DNA of 64,000 nt from Chloroflexus aurantiacus J-10-fl (GCF_000018865.1 NC_010175.1:992001-1056000), one strand, 5' to 3'; shown: positions 49,776 through 59,074, counted from the first letter of the stretch. Translations and numbers: made by a program. The notes: generated from the letters alone by a model not told the origin.

Positions 49776-49804
49776 ATTATAGCCGACTCCTTGCCGCGTT
49801 TCAA
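49776..49804 (-). promoter_or_regulatory. Promoter of the mraZ/dcw operon
   Basis: TTGAAA, a 17-bp spacer and TATAAT on the minus strand. The MraZ boxes begin about 12 bp downstream of the -10, where a bound repressor would block transcription. Confidence 0.85.
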
Positions 49805-49915
49805 GCCAGTAAAGCATCTATTTGCATAACAATTTGATTGAAATTCAGATATATACAGAAGATCGCGTAGAATATTTGAGCGGATCACAGGTAACAATTA
49901 CAAAAAGGGGAACAC

Positions 49916-50407
49916 ATGAGCGAAGCGCACAACGAATTGACCCATCTCGACGCTGCCGGCCATGCTCGCATGGTAGATGTTGGTGATAAGGCCGTCACTG
50001 CTCGTGAAGCGGTGGCCCGTGGCCGGGTGGTGATGCAACCGGAAACACTTGCCCTGATCATGGATGGCAAACTTCCCAAGGGCGATGTGCTGGCCGTAGC
50101 GCGCGTAGCCGGCATTATGGCTGCGAAACGTACTGCCGAATTGATACCACTGTGCCACCTGCTCAATCTGAGTCACGCCAGCGTGCAATTTACCCCTGAT
50201 CCGGCAAGCAATGCCCTGGAAATTGAAGCAACCGTGCGCTGCCAGGGCCAGACCGGGGTCGAAATGGAAGCACTGACCGCTGTCAGTATCGCCGCTTTGA
50301 CGATTTACGATATGTGCAAAGCGGTCGATAAGACTATGCAGATCGACCAGATTCGCCTCATCGCCAAGCGCGGGGGACGGAGTGGCGACTGGCAGCGTCC
50401 ACGGTAA
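49916..50407 (+). CDS. moaC: Cyclic pyranopterin monophosphate synthase
   Basis: 163 residues. MoaC motifs: [18 protein letters not shown], the active-site [13 protein letters not shown] and [24 protein letters not shown]. It turns the MoaA product into cyclic pyranopterin for molybdenum cofactor. AAAAAGGGG precedes the ATG. It is divergent from mraZ, and no other moa gene is near. A repeat array starts within about 30 bp of the stop. Confidence 0.97.
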   Translation: MSEAHNELTHLDAAGHARMVDVGDKAVTAREAVARGRVVMQPETLALIMDGKLPKGDVLAVARVAGIMAAKRTAELIPLCHLLNLSHASVQFTPDPASNALEIEATVRCQGQTGVEMEALTAVSIAALTIYDMCKAVDKTMQIDQIRLIAKRGGRSGDWQRPR

Positions 50408-50429
50408 GATGATCCGCGAGAATCTGCGC

Positions 50430-51005
50430 CATCCGCGTATATCCGTGTTGATCATCGATGGAACGCGGATGGACGCGGATCGGGCGGATGGACGCGGATT
50501 GGTGGTAAGGTCATTCGCGGGTATCTGCGGGGGGGCATCGGCGGAACGCGGATGGACGCAGATAGGCGGTAAGGTCATTCGCGGGTATCTGCGGGGGGCA
50601 TCGGCGGAACGCGGATGGACGCGGATTGGGCGGATGGACGCAGATAGGCGGTAAGGTCATTCGCGGGTATCTGCGGGGGGCATCGGCGGAACGCGGATGG
50701 ACGCGGATTGGTGGTAAGGTCATTCGCGGGTATCTGCGGGGGGGCATCGTCGGAACGCGGATGGACGCGGATAGGCGGTAAGGTCATTCGCGGGTATCTG
50801 CGGGGGGGTATCGTCGGAACGCGGATGGACGCGGATTGGGCGGATGGACGCGGATAGGCGGTAAGGTAATTCGCGGGTATCTGCGGGGGGGCATTGTCAG
50901 AACGCGGATGGACGCGGATTAGGCGGATGAACGCGGATAGGCGGTAAGGTAATTCGCGGGTATCTGCGGGGGTGGGCATCGGGGGAACGCGGATGGACGC
51001 GGATA
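50430..51005 (+). repeat. CGCGGATGGACGC tandem array, about seven higher-order units
   Basis: The marker GGTAAGGT recurs at 50506, 50570, 50652, 50715, 50779, 50862 and 50945 (spacings 64, 82, 63, 64, 83, 83). Units differ by one extra 19-bp block of the GGCGGATGGACGCGGATT type. Each unit also has CATTCGCGGGTATCTGCGGG. The same core in reverse forms the array at 20230-20640. No gene lies in 50408-51334. Confidence 0.92.
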
Positions 51006-51268
51006 TGCTGTCAGCACTCATGATCCGTCAATGACCGCACTGATCGTGCGAGTCACCGTTGGATGTCTGTGCAGCGGAGAGGGCGTATCATGCACTGTAT
51101 CTTGCCAGATTTGATACAGCGTCTGCCTGATCTCCCCTATCCCGTTGCACGGTAGAGGGCCGGGGGTGAGAGCGTTCAGCGTATCCCCAGGCCCTATCTT
51201 CCGCACACACTTGCATGTTCCGTCCACCCCTGAACCCATCGCTCCCTGTGGTCTTCTGGATTTCTGGC

Positions 51269-51297
51269 TTGACATTGAACAAATGTTCTGATACAAT
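51269..51297 (+). promoter_or_regulatory. Promoter with LexA/DinR-type box
   Basis: TTGACA (51269-51274), a 17-bp spacer and TACAAT (51292-51297). Between them, GAACAAATGTTC (51277-51288) is a perfect palindrome fitting the Bacillus-type SOS box GAAC-RNRY-GTTC. A bound LexA would cover the promoter. Confidence 0.72.
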
Positions 51298-51334
51298 ACG
51301 GTTCAGCAAAGAGATTACAAGCCGGAGATCAGGT

Positions 51335-51640
51335 ATGCTAAGCTGGAGAATGTTGCGGGAATGGCCCCGCCACCCATCATCCGTTGTCTGGCGACATCCA
51401 CCACGAAGTGACCGGATTACGCTACTCGCGATGCGGTTTGGTTTCCTCCCGGCTACGTTTCAGTACCAAAACAGTATTCACCGGGTTGTCAATGTCCTGC
51501 ACATTCGCGATACCTGTGATCGTCATGGTGAACGGCGTTACTACCGGGTTGCCTGCGCCGATGGTGTTGAACGAACCCTCATTCACGATTTGCGTTCCGG
51601 GAACTGGTACCTCCAGCGCGAGTGGTTTCGTCAGATATGA
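51335..51640 (+). CDS. Small protein with DUF6504-like C-terminal half, putatively SOS-regulated
   Basis: 101 residues from an ATG preceded by CCGGAGATC. The second half (HRVVNVLHIRD ... RYYRVACADGVERTLIHDL ... NWYLQREW) resembles the small beta domain (DUF6504 type) known alone or at the C terminus of Y-family polymerase/ImuB-like proteins; this is judged by eye. The first 45 residues, Arg/Trp-rich, are not recognised. The promoter 40-65 bp upstream contains a LexA-like box, which supports a DNA-damage role. There is no lexA, recA or polymerase gene in the window. Confidence 0.6.
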   Translation: MLSWRMLREWPRHPSSVVWRHPPRSDRITLLAMRFGFLPATFQYQNSIHRVVNVLHIRDTCDRHGERRYYRVACADGVERTLIHDLRSGNWYLQREWFRQI

Positions 51641-52026
51641 GAAGGTTGATCCCGCCACGATTAATCACACCGTTCATTTATAGATGCGCACAGCAGTATT
51701 TTTATGCGTAGCCAGGGTCAATGAAGCGTGCTGCCTGATAATCAGTCATCGCACTGCTTGTTGCAAAGCCAGATGATCGCGAATTCGAGCACATCGTACT
51801 CGTGATCAGCAGGTTAACCGGCGCGACACGCACCGGGCAGCGCGCACGGTCGGTGCAGCAGCATTGCTTCCGCCCGCCAGACAGCGCAACGCCCACATGA
51901 CCGGGCGTGAACGGTTTTCGATCCAGCACGTAATTGCGTCGCGGATGAGCAAAACGACTTCCGGTTGTTGCACTACCGTATCAGGAACCATCTTGCCCAT
52001 CCCAATCTCGAAGGAGACAGCACCGT
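51641..52026. other. 386-bp gap without recognised content
   Basis: I see no gene, repeat or terminator that I can support. A minus-strand frame of 114 codons across it has no recognisable motif and overlaps the next gene. Confidence 0.4.
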
Positions 52027-52329
52027 ATGGCACACGCATCACGTTCTCACACGCCAACACCCGTAACCGAACCTGCACCTGTCCTGTCCACGCCTGAAAC
52101 CGCCTTTCGCCGCCAACCACCATTTCTGATGTGGTACGACGATAACCCAAAAACCCCGGTAGCGCGCAAGATTACCGAAGCGATTGAAGCCTACAAAGCC
52201 CGCTTTCCCGGTGTGCAACCGACTCTGGTGCTGGTCAACGAAGCTGAAGTAACGACTATCGAAGGAATTACTGTGCGGGCAATGCCAACCGTAAGCCGCA
52301 ATACGTACTGGGTGGGGCAGATAGTCTAG
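52027..52329 (+). CDS. Small conserved hypothetical protein, 3' end joined to a MITE
   Basis: 100 residues; AAGGAGA lies 10 nt before the ATG. A polar, Pro/Thr-rich N terminus is followed by a compact part (FLMWYDDNPKTPVARKITEAIE ... TLVLVNEAEVT) with alternating helix and strand. It looks like a family of small uncharacterised proteins with a WYDDNPK motif. The TAG stop is formed by the first bases of the MITE at 52326, so the original C terminus may have been different. Function unknown. Confidence 0.6.
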   Translation: MAHASRSHTPTPVTEPAPVLSTPETAFRRQPPFLMWYDDNPKTPVARKITEAIEAYKARFPGVQPTLVLVNEAEVTTIEGITVRAMPTVSRNTYWVGQIV

Positions 52330-52606
52330 AACTTATTTCATAAAACGCTGTACTGTCGCACTCTAACAACCATCTGCGGTGCTATCACGCGCTGGATTGG
52401 TTGCCTTGCTCGCTCATCATTCGCGTGTCGCGACGTTTGGCGTGCGGCAGCCATGCTGCCGCGCCAGCCGTGCTCACGATCTGGCACGTGTCAGGTCGTT
52501 GACCCGGCTGGTCACGCGAATGCCGGGTGTGCTCGTTATGATTATGGAACCGGTCGGCAACGAATGAGATATCCTCATAGGAGATGTTTTTTGAAACAGG
52601 TTCTAG
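52326..52606 (+). mobile_element. Candidate MITE, 281 bp
   Basis: It starts CTAGAACTTATTTCATAAAA and ends with a tail that, reversed, reads CTAGAACCTGTTTCAAAAAA: 17 of 20 positions match, so these are terminal inverted repeats. CTAG at both edges may be part of the target. It carries an internal copy of the 19-bp palindrome (52444-52462) and no transposase. Confidence 0.7.
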
Positions 52607-53634
52607 TTCAGCGGGGTGGAGAGCACTCATTACCCAGGTTGCTCCCTTTGTCACCACAGAGACACGGAGAACACAGAGGGTGTGGATAATCTGGGTTCCT
52701 ACTGTGAGGCATGACGTAGCGCGTCCATGGGAACTGGTGCGCCCCACATTGTTCATACGGTTACGCCACACGGTGTTGCGGGCACCGTCGTGCTGTTCAC
52801 AGCCTGGCCGTCAGCCTCCGTGGCCTGCCCACAGCATAGGTGGCAACTTGAGGCTCATATCACATCTGATACAGTCCAATGCATGACAGGCGATTCTAGA
52901 CGCACCCTTTCGCCACCTTCTCGTGCGGCAATATGAACAGGCACTGACAATGTCCGTAGGGGCGGGTAGGGGCGGATTCAGAACCCGCCCCTACCTGGCC
53001 TGCCCTGCCATACCTGACGGTGTTGCCGTCTACGGAACCCGCCCGAATTGCACAGGCGACACCTGCGGATCATTGCGAATATGACGGACAGCCATGGATC
53101 ACCGCATATTCGGTGCCAGACAGTGATGCGCAGTGTTACTCAAGATGTGAATACCGACTGATGATGGGAGATTGCACAGAAAAGGAGGACAGACCCAGGA
53201 GCACTGTTGCGCTGTCAGGGTGATGATGAGCAATCGTCTTGGGCTTGTTCTGCTGCCGGCGGTGATATGCGATACGCTCCTGCCAACGCTGGGGTTTAGG
53301 AACGGACGGAGCATCCTATCACGCAAGAGATAGCGCCTGCCGATGCCCTGAACGCCCTCACCCAAGGCCGCGCTCTCACAGCGCGGGGATTGGAAGACGT
53401 ATGAATGGTGCCTGGGGTATGGTACGTCCGTGCGGCAATGCAAGGGCGGATAGAACATGGGAGCGCGGGCAAGCGATAGCCTATGGCGATGCCCTCAACT
53501 TCCTCTTCCCCGGCGCACTACGGAGGAGGAGAAACCGGAAGTTTAATCTATACCTTTCTGATGCGATAGAAGGTATGTCTCCTCTTTTTCTCTCCGCCTC
53601 TGAATCGTTAGCTACGCATTACCCACACGTCACG
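52607..53634. other. 1-kb intergenic region, no supported gene
   Basis: It contains a CACAGAGACACGGAGAACAC element (about 52655-52680), a hairpin GGTAGGGGCGG/CCGCCCCTACC at 52965-52995 and otherwise unrecognised sequence. Several frames exist but none has recognisable motifs or a good ribosome site. Confidence 0.5.
52965..52995. repeat. Hairpin GGTAGGGGCGG / CCGCCCCTACC
   Basis: Perfect 11-bp stem, related to the hairpin at 24612-24641. Confidence 0.7.
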
Positions 53635-54070
53635 CTGCGTTAGGCCGGACTGCAAGCGTCCCCCGTGGCGCAGGCTTCCAGCCTGCGTGCAGGCATCCTC
53701 TCCACCGCCGTCAGGTGTTGGCCGTAACTGCTGGTGCGCAGGCACGAACCTGGGGCAACAACACATCTACGCGCAGGGATCGCATGCATGCCTGACCGAT
53801 GCGATGATCGGCACGATCCCATCCAGCACCCCCGTGATCAGGATGGGGAACGGTATGCCACGCGCCGGATTGTGAGCACGGCTTTTGCGGCAGCATGGCT
53901 GCCGCACTCCAAACCGCGCGACACGCGTATGACAAGCGGGTACGGCAATTCATTCAGCACGTGCCGGCACGACTGGAGCGGCGCACTGCCACTGGACAGT
54001 CACCCAAAACAGCACCTGTGGCGCTCATACCCGCTAATACGCACGTGGTTGACACCAGTTGTGGGTAATG
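53635..54070 (+). repeat. Second copy of the dispersed repeat of about 470 bp
   Basis: From CGTTAGGCCGG onward it matches 16690-17165, including GTGGCGCAGGCTTCCAGCCT, GATCAGGATGGGGAACGGTA, the 19-bp palindrome (53887-53905) and GGTTGACACCAGTT at its end. It runs directly into the 348-bp tandem array. Confidence 0.85.
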
Positions 54071-55115
54071 CATAGCCAGCGGGGGGAGGCCGGGAGGGGG
54101 GCCGTTGCAAACGGTGAGTGAGCCTCTGGCTCGTGCTCGCAGAGGACACTGGCTGTCAGGCGACGTATGGGTAATGGAAAAGTGACCGATGCGGAATCTG
54201 TTGTACCCCGCTCTTAATCGTGAGCACGGCTTTTGCGGCAGCATGGCTGCCGCACTCCAAATCTTGCGCCACGCACATGATGGGCGAGTAAGACAACCCA
54301 TCCAGCACGTGATAACACTGCTGGAGCAGCGCACTGCCACCGGGCAGTCGCCCAAAACAGCACCCATGGCAATCATAACCGCTGATAAGCGCGTGGTTGA
54401 CACCAGTTACAGGTAATGCATAGCCAGCGGGGGAAGGCCGGGAGGGGGGCCGTTGCAAACGGTGAGTGAGCCTCCGGCTCGTGCTCTCAGGGGATACTGG
54501 CTGTCAGGCGACGTATGGGTAATGAAAAAGTGACCGATGCGGAATCCGCTGTACCCCGCACTTAATCATGAGCACGGCTGGCGCGGCAGCATGGCTGCCG
54601 CACTCCAAATCTTGCGCCACGCACATGATGGGCGAGTAAGACAACCCATCCAGCACGTGATAACACTGCTGGAGCAGCGCACTGCCACCGGGCAGTCGCC
54701 CAAAACAGCACCCATGGCAATCATAACCGCTGATAAGCGCGTGGTTGACACCAGTTACAGGTAATGCATAGCCAGCGGGGGGAGGCCGGGAGGGGGGCCG
54801 TTGCAAACGGTGAGTGAGCCTCCGGCTCGTGCTCTCAGGGGATACTGGCTGTCAGGCGACGTATGGGTAATGAAAAAGTGACCGATGCGGAATCCGCTGT
54901 ACCCCGCACTTAATCATGAGCACGGCTGGCGCGGCAGCATGGCTGCCGCACTCCACACCGTGCGCCACGCGCATAACGAGCGGGTACGGCAATCCATCCA
55001 GCACGTGCTGGCACGGCTGGAGCGGTGCCCTGCCACCGGGCCAGTCGCCCACAACAGCACCTATGGCGCTCAGACCCGCTGATACGCATGTGGTTGACAC
55101 CAGTTGTGGGTAATG
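54071..55115 (+). repeat. 348-bp tandem repeat, three full copies
   Basis: The unit boundary CATAGCCAGC occurs at 54071, 54419 and 54767, and the array closes at 55116 (periods 348, 348, 349). Copies 1 and 2 are almost identical; copy 3 diverges in its second half toward the 53.9-kb sequence. Each has one 19-bp palindrome (54235, 54583, 54931). ORFs in it are artefacts. No gene was found up to 55250. Confidence 0.93.
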
Positions 55116-55250
55116 CATAGGAATCGTTAGGGAGACAGATACTGCCAAATCTTAATAGCTGGTGATCGTTAGTTCACGTGTCATCAACGCTATTCCACCA
55201 GACTCAGGCACCACAAAGCCACCACGTTATGAGATAGATCCCATCAACAC

Positions 55251-55514
55251 CTACGACCTTTGCGCATCGAGGTAGGCCAGCCCTTCCTGAGCGTAGGGAT
55301 TATCGGGATCGAGCGCCAGCACATTTTCGAGGGCTACGCGCTGGTCTGCGGGATCATCAACTGCACCACTCAGCCAGAGCCAGGCTTCCGGGATGTTTTC
55401 ATTCAGTTCAACCAGCTCTAGCAGTAATGCCCGTGCCCGCTCTTTATCACCCCGTACCAGCGCCTGTGCGCCCTCGTATAGCAGTTCAGCCTGATGACGA
55501 TCAAGCGGGGTCAT
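55251..55514 (-). CDS. Small TPR-like protein
   Basis: 87 residues from the ATG preceded by AGGAGG, overlapping the xdhC-like stop by 14 bp. Two helix-pair units are seen (AELLYEGAQALVRGDKERARALLLELVELNENIPEAW-type and the second ending LDPDNPYAQEGLAYLDA), a common tetratricopeptide form in Chloroflexota. Function unknown; it probably binds proteins. Confidence 0.78.
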   Translation of the reverse strand: MTPLDRHQAELLYEGAQALVRGDKERARALLLELVELNENIPEAWLWLSGAVDDPADQRVALENVLALDPDNPYAQEGLAYLDAQRS

Positions 55515-56259
55515 TGGTTGATCCTCCTCTCTGGCCGGTCGCGGCTGAGCCACGGCGCGCCACCTGTACTACTTCGGCCAGAATGCTGAGCGCAATTTCT
55601 TCCGGGGTCTTTGCGCCAATCGGCAGCCCAATCGGGCCGTGAATGCGCGCCAGATCGGCGGGAGTAAACCCTTCCGCGGCCAGGCGTTCGAGCCGGCGGG
55701 CATGCGTTTTCGGACTACCCAGAGCGCCGATGTAGCGCGCTGGCGAGCGTAAGGCCACTCGTAATGCCGGATCATCGAGCTTGGGATCGTGGGTCAGCAC
55801 TGCCACGCTGCTGCGGGCATCGAGCCTGCCCTCCAGTGCTTCGTCAGGCCAGGCCAGAATCAGCTCATCAACATGGGCAAACCGCTCGCCGGTAGCAAAT
55901 GCTTCCCGCGCATCAATCACAACCGTGCGGAAGCCAACCACTTTCGCCAGCGCGGCCAGGGCAATACTGATATGTACTCCACCGACCATATACAACGTCG
56001 GTGGCGGCACAAAGCTCTCGACAAAGATGGTTACCTCTGGTGAGAGCGTAACCGTCTGCGTTTCCCCCACCACCAGCAAAGGCAAAGCCGCCTGCACAGC
56101 CTGCGCCGTCAGGCTGGCCTCACCCAAATCACCAATCGTCTGCCCATCGGGCTTGAGGGCCATCTTCGCCCCCACCGGACCACCCGCCAGGACGGTTATC
56201 GTTGCCAGCGGCGTTCCGTTGCGCACCGCCTCACGTACCAGCTCGTAGATTGTGCTCAT
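55501..56259 (-). CDS. XdhC-like protein, Rossmann domain part
   Basis: 252 residues from the ATG preceded by AGGA. The N-terminal part holds a second XdhC/CoxI-like segment (GTPLATITVLAGGPVGAKMALKPDG) and the C-terminal part is the XdhC Rossmann domain (LYMVGGVHISIALAALAKVVGFRTVVIDARE ... ARYIGALGSPKTHARRLERL). XdhC binds sulfurated Mo cofactor and inserts it into xanthine dehydrogenase-type enzymes. It follows the short XdhC gene and precedes the TPR gene in one operon. Confidence 0.88.
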   Translation of the reverse strand: MSTIYELVREAVRNGTPLATITVLAGGPVGAKMALKPDGQTIGDLGEASLTAQAVQAALPLLVVGETQTVTLSPEVTIFVESFVPPPTLYMVGGVHISIALAALAKVVGFRTVVIDAREAFATGERFAHVDELILAWPDEALEGRLDARSSVAVLTHDPKLDDPALRVALRSPARYIGALGSPKTHARRLERLAAEGFTPADLARIHGPIGLPIGAKTPEEIALSILAEVVQVARRGSAATGQRGGSTNDPA

Positions 56260-56285
56260 AGCCATTCCTGTTCCGCGTATGGTCC

Positions 56286-56597
56286 TCAACGCAATGGTTC
56301 GACCAGCACATCAATCGTACCACCGCAGGCCAATCCCACATCCCACGCCGTTTCATCGGCAACACCGAAATGGAGCAGGCGGGACTGGCCGGTTGCAATT
56401 GCTTCCTGGCAGGCATCAAAGACGGCACCTTCAATACAGCCACCACTGACCGAACCGACAATCCCGCCGCCGGATGATACCGCCATCTTGGCACCGACCT
56501 GGCGTGGCGAGGAACCCATTGTGCGCACAACGGTTGCTATTGCCACCTTTTCGCCACGTGCCAGCCAGCGATCTATTGCATCGATAATCTCGTGCAT
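56286..56597 (-). CDS. XdhC/CoxI N-terminal domain protein
   Basis: 103 residues: only the XdhC_CoxI domain, with ATVVRTMGSSPRQVGAKMAV and the Cys-containing GSVSGGCIEGAV and ETAWDVGLACGG. The Cys of GGC is the one thought to hold the cofactor's sulfur. Usually this domain is fused to the Rossmann part; here they are two genes, 26 bp apart. Confidence 0.88.
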   Translation of the reverse strand: MHEIIDAIDRWLARGEKVAIATVVRTMGSSPRQVGAKMAVSSGGGIVGSVSGGCIEGAVFDACQEAIATGQSRLLHFGVADETAWDVGLACGGTIDVLVEPLR

Positions 56598-56917
56598 GAC
56601 TCGCGCTCCTTTTGAACGTCCGGCGCTCTACTAGCTGCCAGAGGTTTCACCACGGGTCAGACCAAAAGGTAAATTGACCCACATCCATGGTAACAAGTGT
56701 CACACGGCGACATCAACTGAAGATACTTGCACTCGGCTCAGAACCGTCCCTTGCCGATCACGAGAGCAATCTCTCAAGATTGAGCCGGAGTAGCACAGGC
56801 CGAAGCCTGTGCTCTCCGTGGAGACCCTCGTACAGTTACCACAATGATCAGGTGTAGAGAGGTCTCACCCGCCCCACAAGCCTGCCTGTATCATCGTGGC
56901 AACCGTGAGCCGATCTT
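56598..56917. other. 320-bp gap with one hairpin
   Basis: The only structure seen is AGCACAGGC-CGAA-GCCTGTGCT at 56792-56813, a 9-bp stem with a 4-nt loop. It could be a repeat or a weak terminator for the TRAP operon; no T-run follows. Confidence 0.55.
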
Positions 56918-59074
56918 CTAATCGGCCATACTCGACCGCACCTCTGCCTGGCGCTGTCGGCGCACATCGTACCACTGCCAGAACCAGACACCGCCAACGA
57001 TCAGCACGCCTATCGCATCCGTCAGCAGGCTGGGCCAGAAACAGAGGAACGTGCCAAACGCGGCGATCACCCACTCCCACCACGTCGTCTTGCGCACCAG
57101 ATAGAACATCGAAACCGCCGAGAAGGCAATCGTGCCGAGGGTCGCCGAGAACCACGACATCGCGACCTTACTCCATTCTACATCGACCAGCGGCTGACCG
57201 CTTTCGCCAATCATCAGAATCTCTGGCGTAAAGGCGAAGAGGAGCGGCATCACGTATAGCAATTTCGCAAATTTAAATGATGTCCACCCCGTCTTCCAGG
57301 GATCGGCCCCGGCAATCGCGGCACCCGCATAAGCAGCCACACAGACCGGCGGCGTGATATTGCTATCCTGGCTAAACCAGTAGACGATCATGTGCGCCGC
57401 CAGGATCGCAACCCCCAAATCATTCAACGCTGGGACGGCAATCACAGCGGTGATCAGGTAAGCTGCGGTTACCGGTACCCCCATGCCCAGAATGAGTGAC
57501 GCGATGCCGATCAGCAGCACCGCAATCAGCAGATTACCACCGCTCAGGCTGACAATGATGTTGGCAAACCGTTGCCCTACTCCGGTCGCGTAAATGGTAC
57601 CGACGATCATCCCGATCACGCCAACGGTGGCGCCGATCACCAGCGTATCACGTACACCCTTCTGGATCGCCTCGTTTATCGTCTTGATCACGCGAACCGT
57701 ACTGCGCAGAAAGGCGTTCACCACCGTCCCACCCTGTGCCGCCGGATTTTTGAAATCGGCCAGGTTTTCCGGCAACAGGTACATCAGGGGGATACACGAG
57801 AGAATCGACCAGAACGCGGCGTAGCCGGGCGAAAACCCTTGTGCAAGCATAAAGATGACGACCAGCAGCGGCAGCGAGAGGTACCATTCGTTCCGAATGA
57901 TCTGCCAGGCCGTCTGTTCGGTTTTGATCCCACTTAACCCGAACTTCTTGGCCTCAAAATGTACCATCGTCAATACCGACAGAAAGTAGAGAATGGCCGG
58001 CACAATTGAGATCGCCACAATCACCGAGTAGGGCGTGTTCGTCAGCTCTGACATCAAGAACGCGCCCGCCCCCATCACCGGCGGCATAAATGCACCGCCA
58101 ATCGACGCCGACGGCTCAATCGCCCCAGCCACATGAGGTCGAAAACCGGCCCGTTTCATCAAGGGAATGGTGAACGTGCCGGTACTGACGGTGTTGGCAA
58201 TTGCGCTCCCGGAAATCGAGCCAAACAGTGCCGACGACAAGACTGCCACTTTTGCCGGACCGCCGGTGCTTCGTCCGGCCAGGGCCAGCGGCAGATCGAT
58301 GAAGAAACGGCTGGCGCCGGCTTTACTGAGAAATGCGCCGAAAAAGATGAACAGAATAACGTAACTGACCAGCACATTGGCCATGACGCCGAATACGCCT
58401 TCCTGATCGAGGAAGAGCACCGTTGCCACCCGTTGCCAGGGCTGGCCACGATGGGCAAAGGTGTCAAGAATCGGAATGTCGTACAGCACAAAGCCGAAGC
58501 GCAGGTAGAGAATGAAAAAGAGGCCGATCAGCGTCATCGACCAGCCCAATACCCGGCGCGCAATCTCCAGTGAGATGATCAGACCGATGACGCTCACTGT
58601 AAAATCGGTCGGATTATACGCGCCGGCCCGCCGTTGCAATGCCGGATAGTTAATGATGAAGTAACCAACAACGATGACCGTGATGACGATCAGCGCCAGA
58701 TCGAGAATTGTCGGCCCGCCGCGTGGCACAATCACTGCGCGCAGCGGCCCCGGCAATCGCTCAGCCAGACCGGACAGCCACGGTTGCAAGGGACTCTTCT
58801 TGCCAACAGCGGGGTACAGCAGCAACACCAGAATATAGGTCAACATCACATAGATTCCGCGTTGCCACTGCACCGGTGCCGGCAGCGTACCGGCGGTGTA
58901 GATATAAAAACCGGCCATGCCGACCGCAATCAGGGTCACAACGATACCCCAAAAGCGACCCAACGACCGGGTTGGTTTCTCTTCCTGTTCGAGATACTCG
59001 CGAACCTTTTCCTGATCGATCTCGTCACTGGTTGGCGTTGCACCGACACTATCAGGTTGTTTCAGATCAGACAT
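56918..59074 (-). CDS. TRAP transporter permease, fused 4TM/12TM (TAXI type)
   Basis: 718 residues from the ATG with AGAGG upstream. An N-terminal DctQ-like 4-helix part is fused to the DctM-like part, with GAFLSKAGASRFFIDLPLAL, SSALFGSISGSAIANTVSTG, GGAFMPPVMGAGAFLMSE and the C-terminal VCVAAYAGAAIAGADPWKTG. TAXI-TRAP systems import organic acids or amino acids with a sodium gradient, using a separate binding protein; that gene lies just upstream but is frameshifted. Confidence 0.93.
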   Translation of the reverse strand: MSDLKQPDSVGATPTSDEIDQEKVREYLEQEEKPTRSLGRFWGIVVTLIAVGMAGFYIYTAGTLPAPVQWQRGIYVMLTYILVLLLYPAVGKKSPLQPWLSGLAERLPGPLRAVIVPRGGPTILDLALIVITVIVVGYFIINYPALQRRAGAYNPTDFTVSVIGLIISLEIARRVLGWSMTLIGLFFILYLRFGFVLYDIPILDTFAHRGQPWQRVATVLFLDQEGVFGVMANVLVSYVILFIFFGAFLSKAGASRFFIDLPLALAGRSTGGPAKVAVLSSALFGSISGSAIANTVSTGTFTIPLMKRAGFRPHVAGAIEPSASIGGAFMPPVMGAGAFLMSELTNTPYSVIVAISIVPAILYFLSVLTMVHFEAKKFGLSGIKTEQTAWQIIRNEWYLSLPLLVVIFMLAQGFSPGYAAFWSILSCIPLMYLLPENLADFKNPAAQGGTVVNAFLRSTVRVIKTINEAIQKGVRDTLVIGATVGVIGMIVGTIYATGVGQRFANIIVSLSGGNLLIAVLLIGIASLILGMGVPVTAAYLITAVIAVPALNDLGVAILAAHMIVYWFSQDSNITPPVCVAAYAGAAIAGADPWKTGWTSFKFAKLLYVMPLLFAFTPEILMIGESGQPLVDVEWSKVAMSWFSATLGTIAFSAVSMFYLVRKTTWWEWVIAAFGTFLCFWPSLLTDAIGVLIVGGVWFWQWYDVRRQRQAEVRSSMAD

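Noticed and set aside
50430-51005. Possible CRISPR array
   Set aside because: Repeat units differ in length (64 or 83 bp), and the DNA between cores is itself repeated rather than unique spacers. No cas gene is nearby.
51806-52150. 114-codon minus-strand gene
   Set aside because: Overlaps the better supported 52027-52329 gene and has no family features or ribosome site.
54071-55115. Possible coding repeats (several frames of 65-100 codons)
   Set aside because: The frames arise because 348 is a multiple of 3. They have no ribosome site or recognisable domain, and they break in the third unit.
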